A DNA stretch of 64,000 bases, taken from the NCBI RefSeq assembly GCF_004785645.1, contig NZ_SRPE01000004.1, positions 248,001 through 312,000 on the forward strand. The letters are read 5' to 3'. Position 1 is the first letter of the stretch, and the number at the start of each line of letters is the position of its first letter. The position numbers were made by a program, and so were the translations under genes. Source of the DNA: Empedobacter tilapiae (GTDB taxonomy: Bacteria > Bacteroidota > Bacteroidia > Flavobacteriales > Weeksellaceae). Of the stretch, positions 27,550 through 36,971 are shown one piece after another. The notes beneath the pieces are model-generated. The model was not told the DNA's origin, did not search any database, and was given only the letters and a program-made list of their open reading frames with translations.

Positions 27550-27753
27550 ATGAAAGTGTTATTTAAATCATGTTTATTGATTATTTTTTTGACTAGTTCT
27601 ATAAACATATTAGCGAAAACAAATAATAAACAACTTGCCAATATAGAAAATAGTGAAATTTCCAGATCATCAAATCCTATTAATTTGTATGGAGCTGCTG
27701 TATTTCTTGTTGTTGCTTTATGTGCTTATCGTTTCAGAAAAAAAATTATTTAA
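27550..27753 (+). CDS. Small protein with signal peptide and C-terminal membrane tail
   Basis: 67 residues: signal peptide ending near NILAK (residue 23), a polar linker of about 20, then SNPINLYGAAVFLVVALCAYRF and a basic KK end. This three-part build resembles the small proteins with C-terminal sorting tails (PID-CTERM-like) that are frequent in Flavobacteriia. No catalytic domain. The coding potential looks real from the clean signal peptide and tail. Unknown function. Confidence 0.65.
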   Translation: MKVLFKSCLLIIFLTSSINILAKTNNKQLANIENSEISRSSNPINLYGAAVFLVVALCAYRFRKKII

Positions 27754-27810
27754 TCCTAATAGTAAGAAAATCTATTCTCTAAATAAATCAATAATCTTTA
27801 ACTTTACCGA

Positions 27811-28365
27811 ATGAAATATCTAATTTTATTGGGTTTAGTTTTAGTGTTTTTTTTGATTTATAAGAGATTAAATTTTAGAAAAAATATTGAAAAAAAAGAG
27901 ATAAAAGAACCAAATGTATCTTTTATTAATGTTAAAAAATCAGATTGTAAGGAGAAGGTAATTACAGAAAAGAATACCCCTTATGATTTTTTGATTTCTT
28001 CTATTACTAAAAAAGATAACACTTTAGAATTATTAGTATCTATACGAAATCATACTGAAAAGACTATACGTATTAATTTATTAGAAGCAATTTATTTTTC
28101 AGCCGATTTACGACAAGCTTTTACTGCAGATGTTACATTTTATGGAGAATTAAATATGGGAACAAATGATATTTTACTTAAAAATACAATTCTTCCAAAT
28201 TCACATGTGATTCGAAATATTTATTTTTTTGAACATGATTTTTTAGTTTTCGATGAAAACGATTATGTAGAAATAATATTGGAAATCAATCAAAAAAAGT
28301 ATAAATTTAAACAAACACTTTTAGAATCTAATTTAGATTCGATTAAATTCATACAAAAATCATAG
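27811..28365 (+). CDS. Membrane-anchored protein of unknown function
   Basis: 184 residues with one N-terminal hydrophobic helix (about 1-18, cytosolic-to-outside anchor), a lysine-rich linker, and a beta-rich domain from about 55 on (LELLVSIRNHTEKTIRINLLEAIYF is a typical beta-sandwich pattern). No family recognised. It follows the 67-residue sorting-tail protein by 57 bp on the same strand and may be co-transcribed with it. Confidence 0.7.
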   Translation: MKYLILLGLVLVFFLIYKRLNFRKNIEKKEIKEPNVSFINVKKSDCKEKVITEKNTPYDFLISSITKKDNTLELLVSIRNHTEKTIRINLLEAIYFSADLRQAFTADVTFYGELNMGTNDILLKNTILPNSHVIRNIYFFEHDFLVFDENDYVEIILEINQKKYKFKQTLLESNLDSIKFIQKS

Positions 28366-28387
28366 TTCATGAATTAGATACTATGCT

Positions 28388-28395
28388 TAATTTTG
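28388..28395 (+). promoter_or_regulatory. -7 element TAATTTTG before the acid phosphatase gene
   Basis: TAnnTTTG box 19 bp before the ATG at 28415. Confidence 0.5.
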
Positions 28396-28414
28396 CAGCC
28401 AAGAATTAGTTTAT

Positions 28415-29248
28415 ATGAAACATTTACAATTGATGCTAGGAAGTGTAATGCTTTTTGGTTTAACAGCATGTCAAACACCAAAAGTAATTACACAGGAACA
28501 ACCTAAATCAGCTACATATCAAAGTTTACAAGTTGATGGAAAAATATATGCCGCTTTTTTTCAGCAAAGAGCAGCAGAATATCAAGCTTTAAGTCAACAA
28601 GCTTATAATGTCGCAAAATTTCGTTTAGATGAAGCAATTGCTAATAAAGGTAGTAAACCTTTAGCTATTGTAACTGATATAGACGAAACTTTTTTGGACA
28701 ATTCTTATTATGCAGTAGAAATGGCAAAACAAGGGAAAACTTGGTCACAAGACACTTGGGCTAATTGGACTTCTAAAGGAGTTGCTACACCTTTGGCTGG
28801 ATCTTTAGAATTTTTTCAATATGCTGCGAATAAAGGGGTTCAAATTTTTTATATTACAAATAGATACGAAGTAGAACGTCCAGGTACTTTAGCTAACTTA
28901 CAAAAATATAATTATCCATTACAAAGTCCTCAAAATTTAATTTTAAGAAGTAAGGAAAGTAGTAAAGAAACTCGTCGTCAGAATGTTGCAAAAGATTATG
29001 ATATTGTATTATTATTAGGAGATAGTCTAACAGATTTTTCAAATTTGTTTGATAATCATAAGTCAGAAAAAGAAAGAGCAGCAGCTGTAGAAACATTGAA
29101 ATCTGAATTTGGAAAGCGTTTTATTGTTTTACCAAATGTAGGATATGGCGATTGGGAATCTGCTATTTTTAATTATAAGTATAATTTGACTCAAGAACAA
29201 AAAGATTCTATTTTATACGAAGCAGCAAAAGAAATGCCAAGTAAATAA
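28415..29248 (+). CDS. 5'-nucleotidase, lipoprotein e(P4) family (class C acid phosphatase)
   Basis: 277 residues: lipoprotein signal with GLTAC lipobox (cysteine 19), then a HAD-type phosphatase. The catalytic DxDxT motif is DIDETFLDNS near residue 88-97, with the second motif in FYITNRYEVERPG and the acidic motif as LLLGDSLTDF. Such proteins dephosphorylate extracellular nucleotides such as NMN or 5'-mononucleotides on the outer surface. Monocistronic with terminator. Confidence 0.93.
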   Translation: MKHLQLMLGSVMLFGLTACQTPKVITQEQPKSATYQSLQVDGKIYAAFFQQRAAEYQALSQQAYNVAKFRLDEAIANKGSKPLAIVTDIDETFLDNSYYAVEMAKQGKTWSQDTWANWTSKGVATPLAGSLEFFQYAANKGVQIFYITNRYEVERPGTLANLQKYNYPLQSPQNLILRSKESSKETRRQNVAKDYDIVLLLGDSLTDFSNLFDNHKSEKERAAAVETLKSEFGKRFIVLPNVGYGDWESAIFNYKYNLTQEQKDSILYEAAKEMPSK

Positions 29249-29253
29249 TAAAT

Positions 29254-29283
29254 AAAAAAACCTCTTAGTTAGAGGTTTTTTTT
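29254..29283. terminator. Terminator between phosphatase and mgsA
   Basis: A7-CCTCT / AGAGG-T7 hairpin with a TAGTT loop; serves both convergent genes and overlaps the mgsA stop. Confidence 0.88.
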
Positions 29284-29647
29284 ATTTTAAATGATCCAAT
29301 AACATTTCTGCTGTAGCAGGATTAGTAGCTAGAGGAATGTTGTGTACATCACATAATCTTAATAACATATTTACATCTGGTTCATGAGGATGTTTTCCCA
29401 TTGGATCTCTAAAAAAGAAAACCATATCAGTTTTTCCTTCCACAACGCGAGCAGCAATTTGCGCATCACCTCCTAAAGGGCCAGATAGATAACGAGTAAC
29501 TTTCAAGCCAGTTTGTTCAGCATATTTTCCTGTTGTTCCAGTAGCAATAAACGTAATATTATTTTTGTTTAAAGCTTCTTTATGTTTCATTAAAAAGTTG
29601 ACCATTTCAGCTTTTTTACCATCGTGGGCGATTAATGCAATTTCCAT
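29282..29647 (-). CDS. mgsA: Methylglyoxal synthase
   Basis: 121 residues, compact as in the short bacterial enzymes. It converts dihydroxyacetone phosphate to methylglyoxal. ATGTTGKYAEQTGL binds phosphate, SGPLGGDAQIAA contains the catalytic aspartate, and FFRDPMGKHPHEPDVNML carries the conserved histidine region. A -7 box TAAATTTG lies at 29685-29692 on this strand. Monocistronic. Confidence 0.95.
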   Translation of the reverse strand: MEIALIAHDGKKAEMVNFLMKHKEALNKNNITFIATGTTGKYAEQTGLKVTRYLSGPLGGDAQIAARVVEGKTDMVFFFRDPMGKHPHEPDVNMLLRLCDVHNIPLATNPATAEMLLDHLK

Positions 29648-29684
29648 ATATTTTTTCTATTTAATCTAAAATCTTACTTTTGTA

Positions 29685-29692
29685 CAAATTTA
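29685..29692 (-). promoter_or_regulatory. -7 element TAAATTTG before mgsA
   Basis: Minus-strand TAnnTTTG box 37 bp upstream of the mgsA ATG. Confidence 0.5.
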
Positions 29693-29747
29693 ATAGAACA
29701 ATCTTAAATATTGATTTGTTTTAAGAATTATAAATAGTAATACGACT

Positions 29748-30797
29748 ATGAAATTTAATTTATTAACGGTTAAAGAAATTGTAAAATTAACAGAAGATGC
29801 TGTTCAAATTTCATTTGATGTACCTGAAGAGTTACACGAAGAATACAATTTTTTACCAGGACAATATATCACACTAAATATAAATGGAGAACGAAGAGAT
29901 TATTCTTTATGTGTTTCTCCTAATGATAAAAAATGGAGCATTGGTGTAAAATCTCAACCAAATGGAAAGGTTTCTAATTACCTTTTTAATGATTTAAAAG
30001 TTGGTGATCAAATAGAAGTTTCTACACCTAGTGGACGTTTTACGATTCCTACAAAACCAAACGAAAAACGTACTTTATTAGCTTTTACAGCAGGTAGTGG
30101 AATTACACCTATTATGAGTATGTTAGAGTTTACTTTACAAACTGAAGAATGGGTTAATTTTCATATATTTTATGTAAATAGAGACGAAAATTCAATTATG
30201 TTTAAAGAACGTTTAACGGAATTGAAACAACAATATCCAAACAATGTTTTTATTCATCACTTTTACACAAGACAGGATCAAGAGAACTTTATTTACAATG
30301 GGCGAATTGATGAGAAAAAATTTGATTTAATCTTAAATCAAATCATTGATATAAATGAAGTTGACGAAGCAATGATTTGTGGTCCAGAGGAAATGATTTT
30401 AACTTTAGCGAAGAAAATAAACGAAGCGGGAATTATAGAAAAGCATATTCATTTTGAAATGTTTAATCCATCAATCAAAACAGAAGATATTTTTACGAAA
30501 CATGACGAAGGTCCCCAAACGGTAAAAGTAACTGTAACACTTGATGGAGAAACTTCTGAAGTGACTTGGGATAGAGGAAAAAACTTGATTGACACAATGT
30601 TAGATGCAGGAATAGATGCACCTTATTCTTGTAAAGGAGGTGTTTGTTCTTCATGTATGTGTAAGGTAACAGAAGGAGAAGTTCATATTGGAGATAATTA
30701 TGTATTGACGGATTCTGACTATGAAGAAGGAATGACATTAGCGTGCATTTCTAGACCAAAATCTGCTACTTTATCAATTGATTTTGATGAGGTTTAA
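29748..30797 (+). CDS. PaaE-like flavin reductase with C-terminal 2Fe-2S ferredoxin domain
   Basis: 349 residues: an FAD/NAD(P)-binding ferredoxin-reductase module (RDYSLCVSP for FAD, TAGSGITPIMSML for NAD(P)) followed by a plant-type ferredoxin domain from about 260, whose four cysteines fall in CKGGVCSSCMC and a later TLACISRP. The order matches PaaE-type oxidoreductases and related ferredoxin-NADP reductases that supply electrons to oxygenases. No paa oxygenase genes are present nearby, so its partner is unknown. Monocistronic with terminator. Confidence 0.9.
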   Translation: MKFNLLTVKEIVKLTEDAVQISFDVPEELHEEYNFLPGQYITLNINGERRDYSLCVSPNDKKWSIGVKSQPNGKVSNYLFNDLKVGDQIEVSTPSGRFTIPTKPNEKRTLLAFTAGSGITPIMSMLEFTLQTEEWVNFHIFYVNRDENSIMFKERLTELKQQYPNNVFIHHFYTRQDQENFIYNGRIDEKKFDLILNQIIDINEVDEAMICGPEEMILTLAKKINEAGIIEKHIHFEMFNPSIKTEDIFTKHDEGPQTVKVTVTLDGETSEVTWDRGKNLIDTMLDAGIDAPYSCKGGVCSSCMCKVTEGEVHIGDNYVLTDSDYEEGMTLACISRPKSATLSIDFDEV

Positions 30798-30816
30798 ATG
30801 TTTTAAATACTATTAT

Positions 30817-30850
30817 AAAAAAAGCGGTTCTATTTTGAACCGCTTTTTTT
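30817..30850. terminator. Bidirectional terminator between reductase and subtilase genes
   Basis: A7-GCGGTTC / GAACCGC-T7 hairpin (loop TATTTT). Confidence 0.9.
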
Positions 30851-30865
30851 ATAATAATTATTAGA

Positions 30866-32497
30866 TTATTTTAGTTTTTTTGTAACATACATTTTCTCTG
30901 CTAATTGAACCGCTTTGTATGCATCAACAACACCTCCTGTTACAGAAATATCTGTTAAAGCAGGATTTTTATTGACTGATTCTAATAAAATTTGTTTGAT
31001 ATCAATAGCAGTTAATTTTGGATAATGAGCCCAAACTAAAGCAGCAACACCAGCAACAACTGGAGAAGCCATAGAAGTTCCGCTCTCATTTTTGTATTCT
31101 CCTTCTTTATTTGGAACAGTTGAATAAATATCATTTCCTGGTGCAAAAACATCAACTGATTTTTTACCAAAGTTAGAGAAGCCAGCCTTCAAATTATCAT
31201 TATCCATAGTATTAGCTCCAACAGTTATCACATTTTTAGAAACAATAGCTCCATTACCATCAAATACTGTTGGATAATGCACTTCTTCGTCTATATTTAT
31301 ATTATCATTCCCAGCAGCTTTTATCAACAAAAGTCCTTTCTTTTCAGCATATTTAAATGCATCCCAAACGATTTGTTTATCTGGAGAATATGCTTTTCCA
31401 AAAGACATATTTAAGACTTTTGCTCCATTATCTGCTGCATAACGAATGGCATTTGCAACGTCTTTATCTCGCTCATCTCCATTAGGAACTGTACGAACTG
31501 ACATAATTTTTACATAACCATTTCCTGCTATACCATCCATACCAATTCCATTTCCAGATTTGGCTGCAATAATTCCAGAAACATGTGTTCCATGTGTTGA
31601 ATCAGGACCATCTACATCATTATTTCCATAAATATGTTCCGATTTGTTAGCATAATTATCACCAACAATTGGACGAGGATCTAAATCAGTATTCAAGTTT
31701 ATTTCTACTTGCTCTTTGTAGTATTTTGCTCCACCAGAAATTTCATCAGTCATTTCTTTCAAGAAATCTTTCATCGATTTTCCTTCCCAAGCTTCTTTTG
31801 GAACCATACCGAAAATTATCATTCCTTGCTGAGCTTCTTTAGATGTTGGTTTAAATGAAATCATATTTTTTTCGTTCAGATCTCTTTCTCCCCATTCTTT
31901 GACTAATGCAGGAAAAGCTACTTTAAAAATTTCGTTCATTTGTCCGTATTGAGCAGCTCCTTGTTTTGCTTCGGCTAACTTATTTTCGAACTCAGCTTTG
32001 ATTTTTTGATATTCTTCAAATTCTTTTGGAAACTTAGTTTTATTTGAAGTGGCATTCGTACTTTTTTCGAACAGATCCTGGTATTTCACAAAAAGTCGTG
32101 TTAACTCTAATGTATCTCCGTCAACGTTTTTACCATCTTTTCCTCCAATAAAATTCCAACCATGAATATCGTCTATATAACCATTTTTATCATCGTCGAT
32201 TCCATTACCTGCAATTTCTTTAGTATTGGTCCAAATATTATCCTTTAAATCAGGATGAGTAATTTCTACTCCAGAATCTAAAACACCAACGATTAATTGA
32301 GAAGGTTTACGTTTTTTCGATTCTAAAAATTGCAAAGCTTTTTGAGTATTTACACCATAAACACCACTTTCCTCAAAAGATTCATGTTGCCAATATTTTT
32401 GATCAACTTTAGGTAGTGGTATTGCTGCTGTTTCTTGGGCATAAGATGTTATTCCAAAAAACATCGCAACAGATATACTTAACAAGAATTTTTTCAT
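30866..32497 (-). CDS. S8 (subtilisin-like) serine protease, secreted
   Basis: About 543 residues from ATG 32497, giving a clean signal peptide ending at SYAQ; the frame extends 90 bases upstream without a plausible start context. The catalytic triad is visible: Asp74 in VLDSGVEITHPD, His302 in HGTHVSG and Ser475 in GTSMASPV, with AAGN for the oxyanion hole. Between Asp and His are about 228 residues, far more than the few dozen usual in subtilisins, so a large insertion is present. No T9SS C-terminal sorting domain is evident; the protein ends at EKMYVTKKLK. Confidence 0.9.
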   Translation of the reverse strand: MKKFLLSISVAMFFGITSYAQETAAIPLPKVDQKYWQHESFEESGVYGVNTQKALQFLESKKRKPSQLIVGVLDSGVEITHPDLKDNIWTNTKEIAGNGIDDDKNGYIDDIHGWNFIGGKDGKNVDGDTLELTRLFVKYQDLFEKSTNATSNKTKFPKEFEEYQKIKAEFENKLAEAKQGAAQYGQMNEIFKVAFPALVKEWGERDLNEKNMISFKPTSKEAQQGMIIFGMVPKEAWEGKSMKDFLKEMTDEISGGAKYYKEQVEINLNTDLDPRPIVGDNYANKSEHIYGNNDVDGPDSTHGTHVSGIIAAKSGNGIGMDGIAGNGYVKIMSVRTVPNGDERDKDVANAIRYAADNGAKVLNMSFGKAYSPDKQIVWDAFKYAEKKGLLLIKAAGNDNINIDEEVHYPTVFDGNGAIVSKNVITVGANTMDNDNLKAGFSNFGKKSVDVFAPGNDIYSTVPNKEGEYKNESGTSMASPVVAGVAALVWAHYPKLTAIDIKQILLESVNKNPALTDISVTGGVVDAYKAVQLAEKMYVTKKLK

Positions 32498-32778
32498 AAT
32501 TAATTTTAATAAAATAAGTCGTATAATCAATAAAATTGTTACACGTTGAGTTTTTGATAATATTTTATGCTGCAAAAAAGACTCCAAAATAGAAGTTTTT
32601 CTTAATAATTAATTTAAATAATTGTTATTTAAATATTTATATATTGTAAAATACAAAATGAAGACAAGAATAATTTTCTGAAATTTAAAAGAAAAGCAGT
32701 TTTAAAACGATAATCTCCATTTGATGAGCTAAAATTTAATTATATTATTTAAAAACCATTTTGCGTGTATGTAATTTT

Positions 32779-33654
32779 TTAGTTTGTATTTCTAATTTTT
32801 CCTGGTGTTACAGCAAAAGTTTCTTTAAATTTTCTATTAAAATATTCAACATTATTAAACCCACATCTATAACTTATCTCAGAAATTGTTAGATTTTGAT
32901 TGTTAGACGATAGAATTGAATGTGCGTACTCTAATCTTTTATGGATAATGAAATGATTGGGAGAACAACCAAAATTTTCTTTAAATTTTAAGAATAATTT
33001 TGATTCGCTCATACAAGCTAATTTAGCTAACTCTTCAATTTTTATTTTGGATTTAAAGTTTGTATTAATATAATTAATTACTTCAAAAAGAGGATTGTTT
33101 TGAGATATAGACAAATCAATTAATAACTTTCTAGCTTTTGATTGTAGGATAAGATAAGTAAGCTCTTTCATTTTTAACTGAAAAATATAATCCAATTGAT
33201 TAACCTTTTCTTTAAGAGATGTTCGATCATTTAATAAGTTAAAAAAACTATTGATTAATAAACCTTCTTCAGAAACAAAGTAGTTTAATATTTCATTTTG
33301 ATCTCCTCCAATCACGTCTAACCAATCTTTGTTCTGAATAGATGTTAATTCATCATAAAACTCTGTTACAAAATTCTCGTCAATAGATAATATTGCACAT
33401 TTCAAAGGATTTTCTAAAGATGCAGATTCAACGTCAACGGTTAATGTTTGTTTCTTTTCTGGAATTAATATTTTTTTTGTGCCAAATTCAAAAATTTCAT
33501 CTTTCCATTTTATTTGTTTTTCACCTTGTAACATCATAGAAATAGAAGGACTATCAAAGTTGAAATGAAGTCCTTTAAAAGGAACATTTGTTTCATATAA
33601 GCATATTTCTCCGTAGGGTATACTATACACTGTTTTATGTTCTATTTTTTCCAT
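32779..33654 (-). CDS. AraC family transcriptional regulator
   Basis: About 291 residues from ATG 33654 (another ATG at 33699 would add fifteen). N-terminal AraC-type sensing domain, then two HTHs: EELAKLACMSESKLFLKFKE and ISEISYRCGFNNVEYFNRKF with the closing TPGKIR. It is transcribed divergently from the ALDH-GMC operon, with about 120 bp between, and is the obvious candidate regulator of it. Confidence 0.92.
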   Translation of the reverse strand: MEKIEHKTVYSIPYGEICLYETNVPFKGLHFNFDSPSISMMLQGEKQIKWKDEIFEFGTKKILIPEKKQTLTVDVESASLENPLKCAILSIDENFVTEFYDELTSIQNKDWLDVIGGDQNEILNYFVSEEGLLINSFFNLLNDRTSLKEKVNQLDYIFQLKMKELTYLILQSKARKLLIDLSISQNNPLFEVINYINTNFKSKIKIEELAKLACMSESKLFLKFKENFGCSPNHFIIHKRLEYAHSILSSNNQNLTISEISYRCGFNNVEYFNRKFKETFAVTPGKIRNTN

Positions 33655-33776
33655 GTGGCGAGTTTTAATTTTGTGAAAATTGTAGAATAAATCAATCATT
33701 TTATAGGATAGTTCAATTTATTCTATATAAATATTTCAAAATTTGAATAAATGAAATTAATAAAAAATAATTCGTT

Positions 33777-35192
33777 ATGAAAGAATATTCGTATATAATT
33801 AATGGTGTACAAAAAACATCAGATAAATTAATAGATGTAACAAACCCTGCAAATAATGAAAGTATAGGTTCTTATTATGTATCGACAATAGAGGATGTTG
33901 AAGAAGCTGTTATTAATGCAAAAAAATCTCAAGTAAAATGGGCAAGATTGTCACAAGAGGAGAGAGATCAATATATTTCAAAAATAACAGAAGTTTTAAC
34001 AACAAATAAAACTTATTTAGCTGAATTGATTACAAAAGAACAAGGAAAACCATTGAGTGGACCAGGTTCTAATTTTGAAATGGACGCTTGTATTGGATGG
34101 ACACAAGTGCCTACTTCTCTTCAGTTAGAAGATGGATTAATTTTTGAAGATGATACAAGAAAAGATATTCTGAAGAGAGTACCAATTGGAGTTGTTGCAG
34201 CAATAACACCATGGAATTGGCCTTTGATGATTGCAATTTGGCAAATAATTCCTTCTTTAAAAATGGGAAATACAGTTGTAATTAAACCTTCTGAATATAC
34301 AACGATTGCATCTTTAGAAATGTTCAGATTAATAAACACTGTTTTACCAGCAGGAGTTTTAAATTGCGTAACAGGAGATGGAAAAATAGGTGGACATCTT
34401 ACTTCTCATAAATTAGTTGGTAAGATTATGTTTACGGGTTCTATAGCTACAGGAAAAAGAATTATTGAAGCTTCAACGAATAATATGGCAAGGTTGACAT
34501 TAGAATGTGGAGGAAATGATGCCGGAATTGTTTTACCTAAAACTGATTTTGATCAAATAGCAGAAGGCTTATTTTGGGGGAGTTTCTTGAATATGGGGCA
34601 AACCTGCGCAGCTTTAAAGCGTTTATATGTACATGAAAATGATTTAGAATCAGCTGTTAATGCATTAATTAATATAACAAAGAATTTTAAAATGGGAAAT
34701 GGATTAAATGAAGAGAATTCGTTAGGTCCAATTCAAAATAAAATGCAATTTGATAAAGTAAATGAGTTAATTGAAACAGCAAAGAATAATCCTAATGCTA
34801 AACTATTTATTCCTGAACTAAACGTACCATCAGAAGGTTATTTTATTCCAATAACTTATATAACAGGAGTTGACAATGGTGATCCTATTGTAGATGAAGA
34901 ACAATTTGGACCAGTTCTACCAATCATTACTTATAAAACTGTTGAAGAAGCAATTGAAAAAGCAAATGCATTAGAAGTAGGTTTAGGAGCTTCTGTCTGG
35001 GGATCAGATTCTAATCAACTGGAAGAAATAGTATTGCAATTGGAAGCTGGAACAGTCTGGATAAATCAACATGGAGCTATTCATCCTTTTGTACCTTTTG
35101 GAGGTGTAAAACAATCAGGATATGGCGTTGAGTTTGGAATTGAAGGACTTAAAGCAGTTACATTACCTAAAATAGTTAGTTATAAAAAATAA
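33777..35192 (+). CDS. NAD(P)-dependent aldehyde dehydrogenase
   Basis: 471 residues of the ALDH superfamily. ITPWNWPL binds the cofactor, FTGSIATGKRI the nucleotide, the general base is the Glu of LECGGNDAG and the nucleophile is the Cys of GQTCAALKR. Oxidises an aldehyde to the acid. It leads an operon with the GMC oxidoreductase (24 bp apart), a pairing that fits stepwise alcohol-to-acid oxidation as in BetA/BetB, though the substrate is not known here. Confidence 0.93.
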   Translation: MKEYSYIINGVQKTSDKLIDVTNPANNESIGSYYVSTIEDVEEAVINAKKSQVKWARLSQEERDQYISKITEVLTTNKTYLAELITKEQGKPLSGPGSNFEMDACIGWTQVPTSLQLEDGLIFEDDTRKDILKRVPIGVVAAITPWNWPLMIAIWQIIPSLKMGNTVVIKPSEYTTIASLEMFRLINTVLPAGVLNCVTGDGKIGGHLTSHKLVGKIMFTGSIATGKRIIEASTNNMARLTLECGGNDAGIVLPKTDFDQIAEGLFWGSFLNMGQTCAALKRLYVHENDLESAVNALINITKNFKMGNGLNEENSLGPIQNKMQFDKVNELIETAKNNPNAKLFIPELNVPSEGYFIPITYITGVDNGDPIVDEEQFGPVLPIITYKTVEEAIEKANALEVGLGASVWGSDSNQLEEIVLQLEAGTVWINQHGAIHPFVPFGGVKQSGYGVEFGIEGLKAVTLPKIVSYKK

Positions 35193-35215
35193 TAATTTCA
35201 AAAAACCATATAAAA

Positions 35216-36754
35216 ATGACAAATACATACGATTACATTGTAATTGGAGCTGGTTCTGCAGGAGCAGTAGTAGCTTCTCGCTTAGCTGAAAATCCTCAAA
35301 TTAATATATTACTTTTAGAAGCTGGACCATCAGATTTAGCAGATGAAATACAATCTCCTGCAAAATGGCCTTTAATTTGGAACACGCAACGAGATTGGGC
35401 TTACCATACAATTCCACAAGAAAATGCAGGAAATACAACTAAATATTGGCCACGTGGAAAAACGTTAGGAGGTTCTAGCGCAATCAATGGAATGATATAT
35501 ATACGTGGAGCAAAAGAAGATTATGATAATTGGGCATATAAGGGGTGTTATGGTTGGGATTACGAAAGTGTTTTACCTTATTTCAAAAAGTCTGAAGCCT
35601 ACGAGTTAGGAGCAGATGAAACACACGGAGGAGAAGGTCCTATGGCAGTAACTAAAATTAAAGAACCTAATCCTATTTCTATTGCAGCAATTAATGGCTG
35701 TAAAGAGTTAGGATATCCTACAACAGATGATTTTAATAAAAATATTTGGGGAGCAGGATTAAATGATCTTTCTGTAACAAAGGACGGTATTCGTTGTTCT
35801 ACAGCAGAAGCTTTTTTGAAGCCACATTTAAGTAAAGAAAATTTAACCATTCTTACAGAAGCAACAGTTAATAAATTAATTATAGAAGATAATAAATGTA
35901 TAGGTGTAGAATATGAAAAAGAAGGAAAATTAGTACAAGAAACAATTAATAATGAAGTTATATTGTCTGCAGGAACAATAGGTTCTGCACAAATATTAAT
36001 GCTTTCAGGAATTGGAGATCAAGATGAATTAAAGGAAGCTGGAATTCAGCCTATTCATCATTTGCCTGGTGTAGGAAAAAATCTACAAGATCATTTATTA
36101 TGTAGTGTTATCTTCGAAGCTAAGCAAGATATCGTTCCAGCAAAAGCAAACTTATTAGAAGCACAAATTTTTTGGAAAAGTAGACCAGAACTAAAAGTTC
36201 CAGATATGCAACCTTTGTTCATGGCTTTACCTTATTATGCACCTGGCTTTGAAGGACCAGAAAATGCATTTACATTTTGTGCAGGCATTATTCGACCAGT
36301 ATCAAAAGGATTTATCAAGTTGAAATCAAATGATCCTAAAGATACACCGATTATAGATCCTAATTATTTAGCTGAACAAGCTGATGTAGATGCTTTATAT
36401 GAAGCGGTACAACTTTGTCGAAAATTGGGATATACAGATGCTTTAAAGGATTGGATGAAAGAAGAAGTATATCCTGGAAAAAATAAAACCAAAGAAGAAG
36501 TAATAGACTACATTAGAAAAGCTTCAAGTACATATCATCATATGACAGGAACTTGCAAAATGGGAATTGATCAATATGCTGTAGTCGATCCAGAATTGTG
36601 CGTACACGGAATTAAAGGTTTACGAGTTGCGGATGCATCAATTATGCCAGATGTTCCTTCTGGTAATACAAATGCACCTGCAATTATGGTGGGTGAAAAA
36701 GCTGCCGACATGATTAAAGAAACGTATGAAAAATTAAGTGAAATAGAAATGTAA
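35216..36754 (+). CDS. GMC family FAD-dependent oxidoreductase
   Basis: 512 residues, choline/alcohol dehydrogenase-like. The Rossmann FAD site is YIVIGAGSAGAVVASRL, the GMC signature GKTLGGSSAINGMIYIRG follows, and the active-site histidines are in STYHHMTGTCKMG and the C-terminal SGNTNAPAIMVGEKAAD. No signal peptide is seen, so cytosolic. With the upstream ALDH it could convert an alcohol to a carboxylate. Confidence 0.93.
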   Translation: MTNTYDYIVIGAGSAGAVVASRLAENPQINILLLEAGPSDLADEIQSPAKWPLIWNTQRDWAYHTIPQENAGNTTKYWPRGKTLGGSSAINGMIYIRGAKEDYDNWAYKGCYGWDYESVLPYFKKSEAYELGADETHGGEGPMAVTKIKEPNPISIAAINGCKELGYPTTDDFNKNIWGAGLNDLSVTKDGIRCSTAEAFLKPHLSKENLTILTEATVNKLIIEDNKCIGVEYEKEGKLVQETINNEVILSAGTIGSAQILMLSGIGDQDELKEAGIQPIHHLPGVGKNLQDHLLCSVIFEAKQDIVPAKANLLEAQIFWKSRPELKVPDMQPLFMALPYYAPGFEGPENAFTFCAGIIRPVSKGFIKLKSNDPKDTPIIDPNYLAEQADVDALYEAVQLCRKLGYTDALKDWMKEEVYPGKNKTKEEVIDYIRKASSTYHHMTGTCKMGIDQYAVVDPELCVHGIKGLRVADASIMPDVPSGNTNAPAIMVGEKAADMIKETYEKLSEIEM

Positions 36755-36805
36755 ATATTTGTAATTCTTTTACTTAAAAATTTAAAGATAATAATATAGA
36801 TAAAT

Positions 36806-36856
36806 AACTTCTACAGACTAATTCTCATAATTAGATTAAAAAGTCTGTTGAAGTTT
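36806..36856 (+). terminator. Probable terminator after the ALDH-GMC operon
   Basis: 14-bp arms 36806-36819 and 36842-36855 with one T-T mismatch, 22-nt loop and a T-rich tail (TTTATTTTA). Confidence 0.5.
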
Positions 36857-36971
36857 ATTTTATCTAGTCACAGTGTTTTAACAATTAGTAATTTATTAAA
36901 ATATTATAGTTGTTTAATTATTTTTTTTAACAGATATTTAAATCTTAATTATATAAAACACTAATCCTAAG

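Noticed and set aside
29748-30797. Phenylacetate degradation gene paaE
   Set aside because: No other paa genes are nearby, so only the general PaaE-like reductase call is supported.
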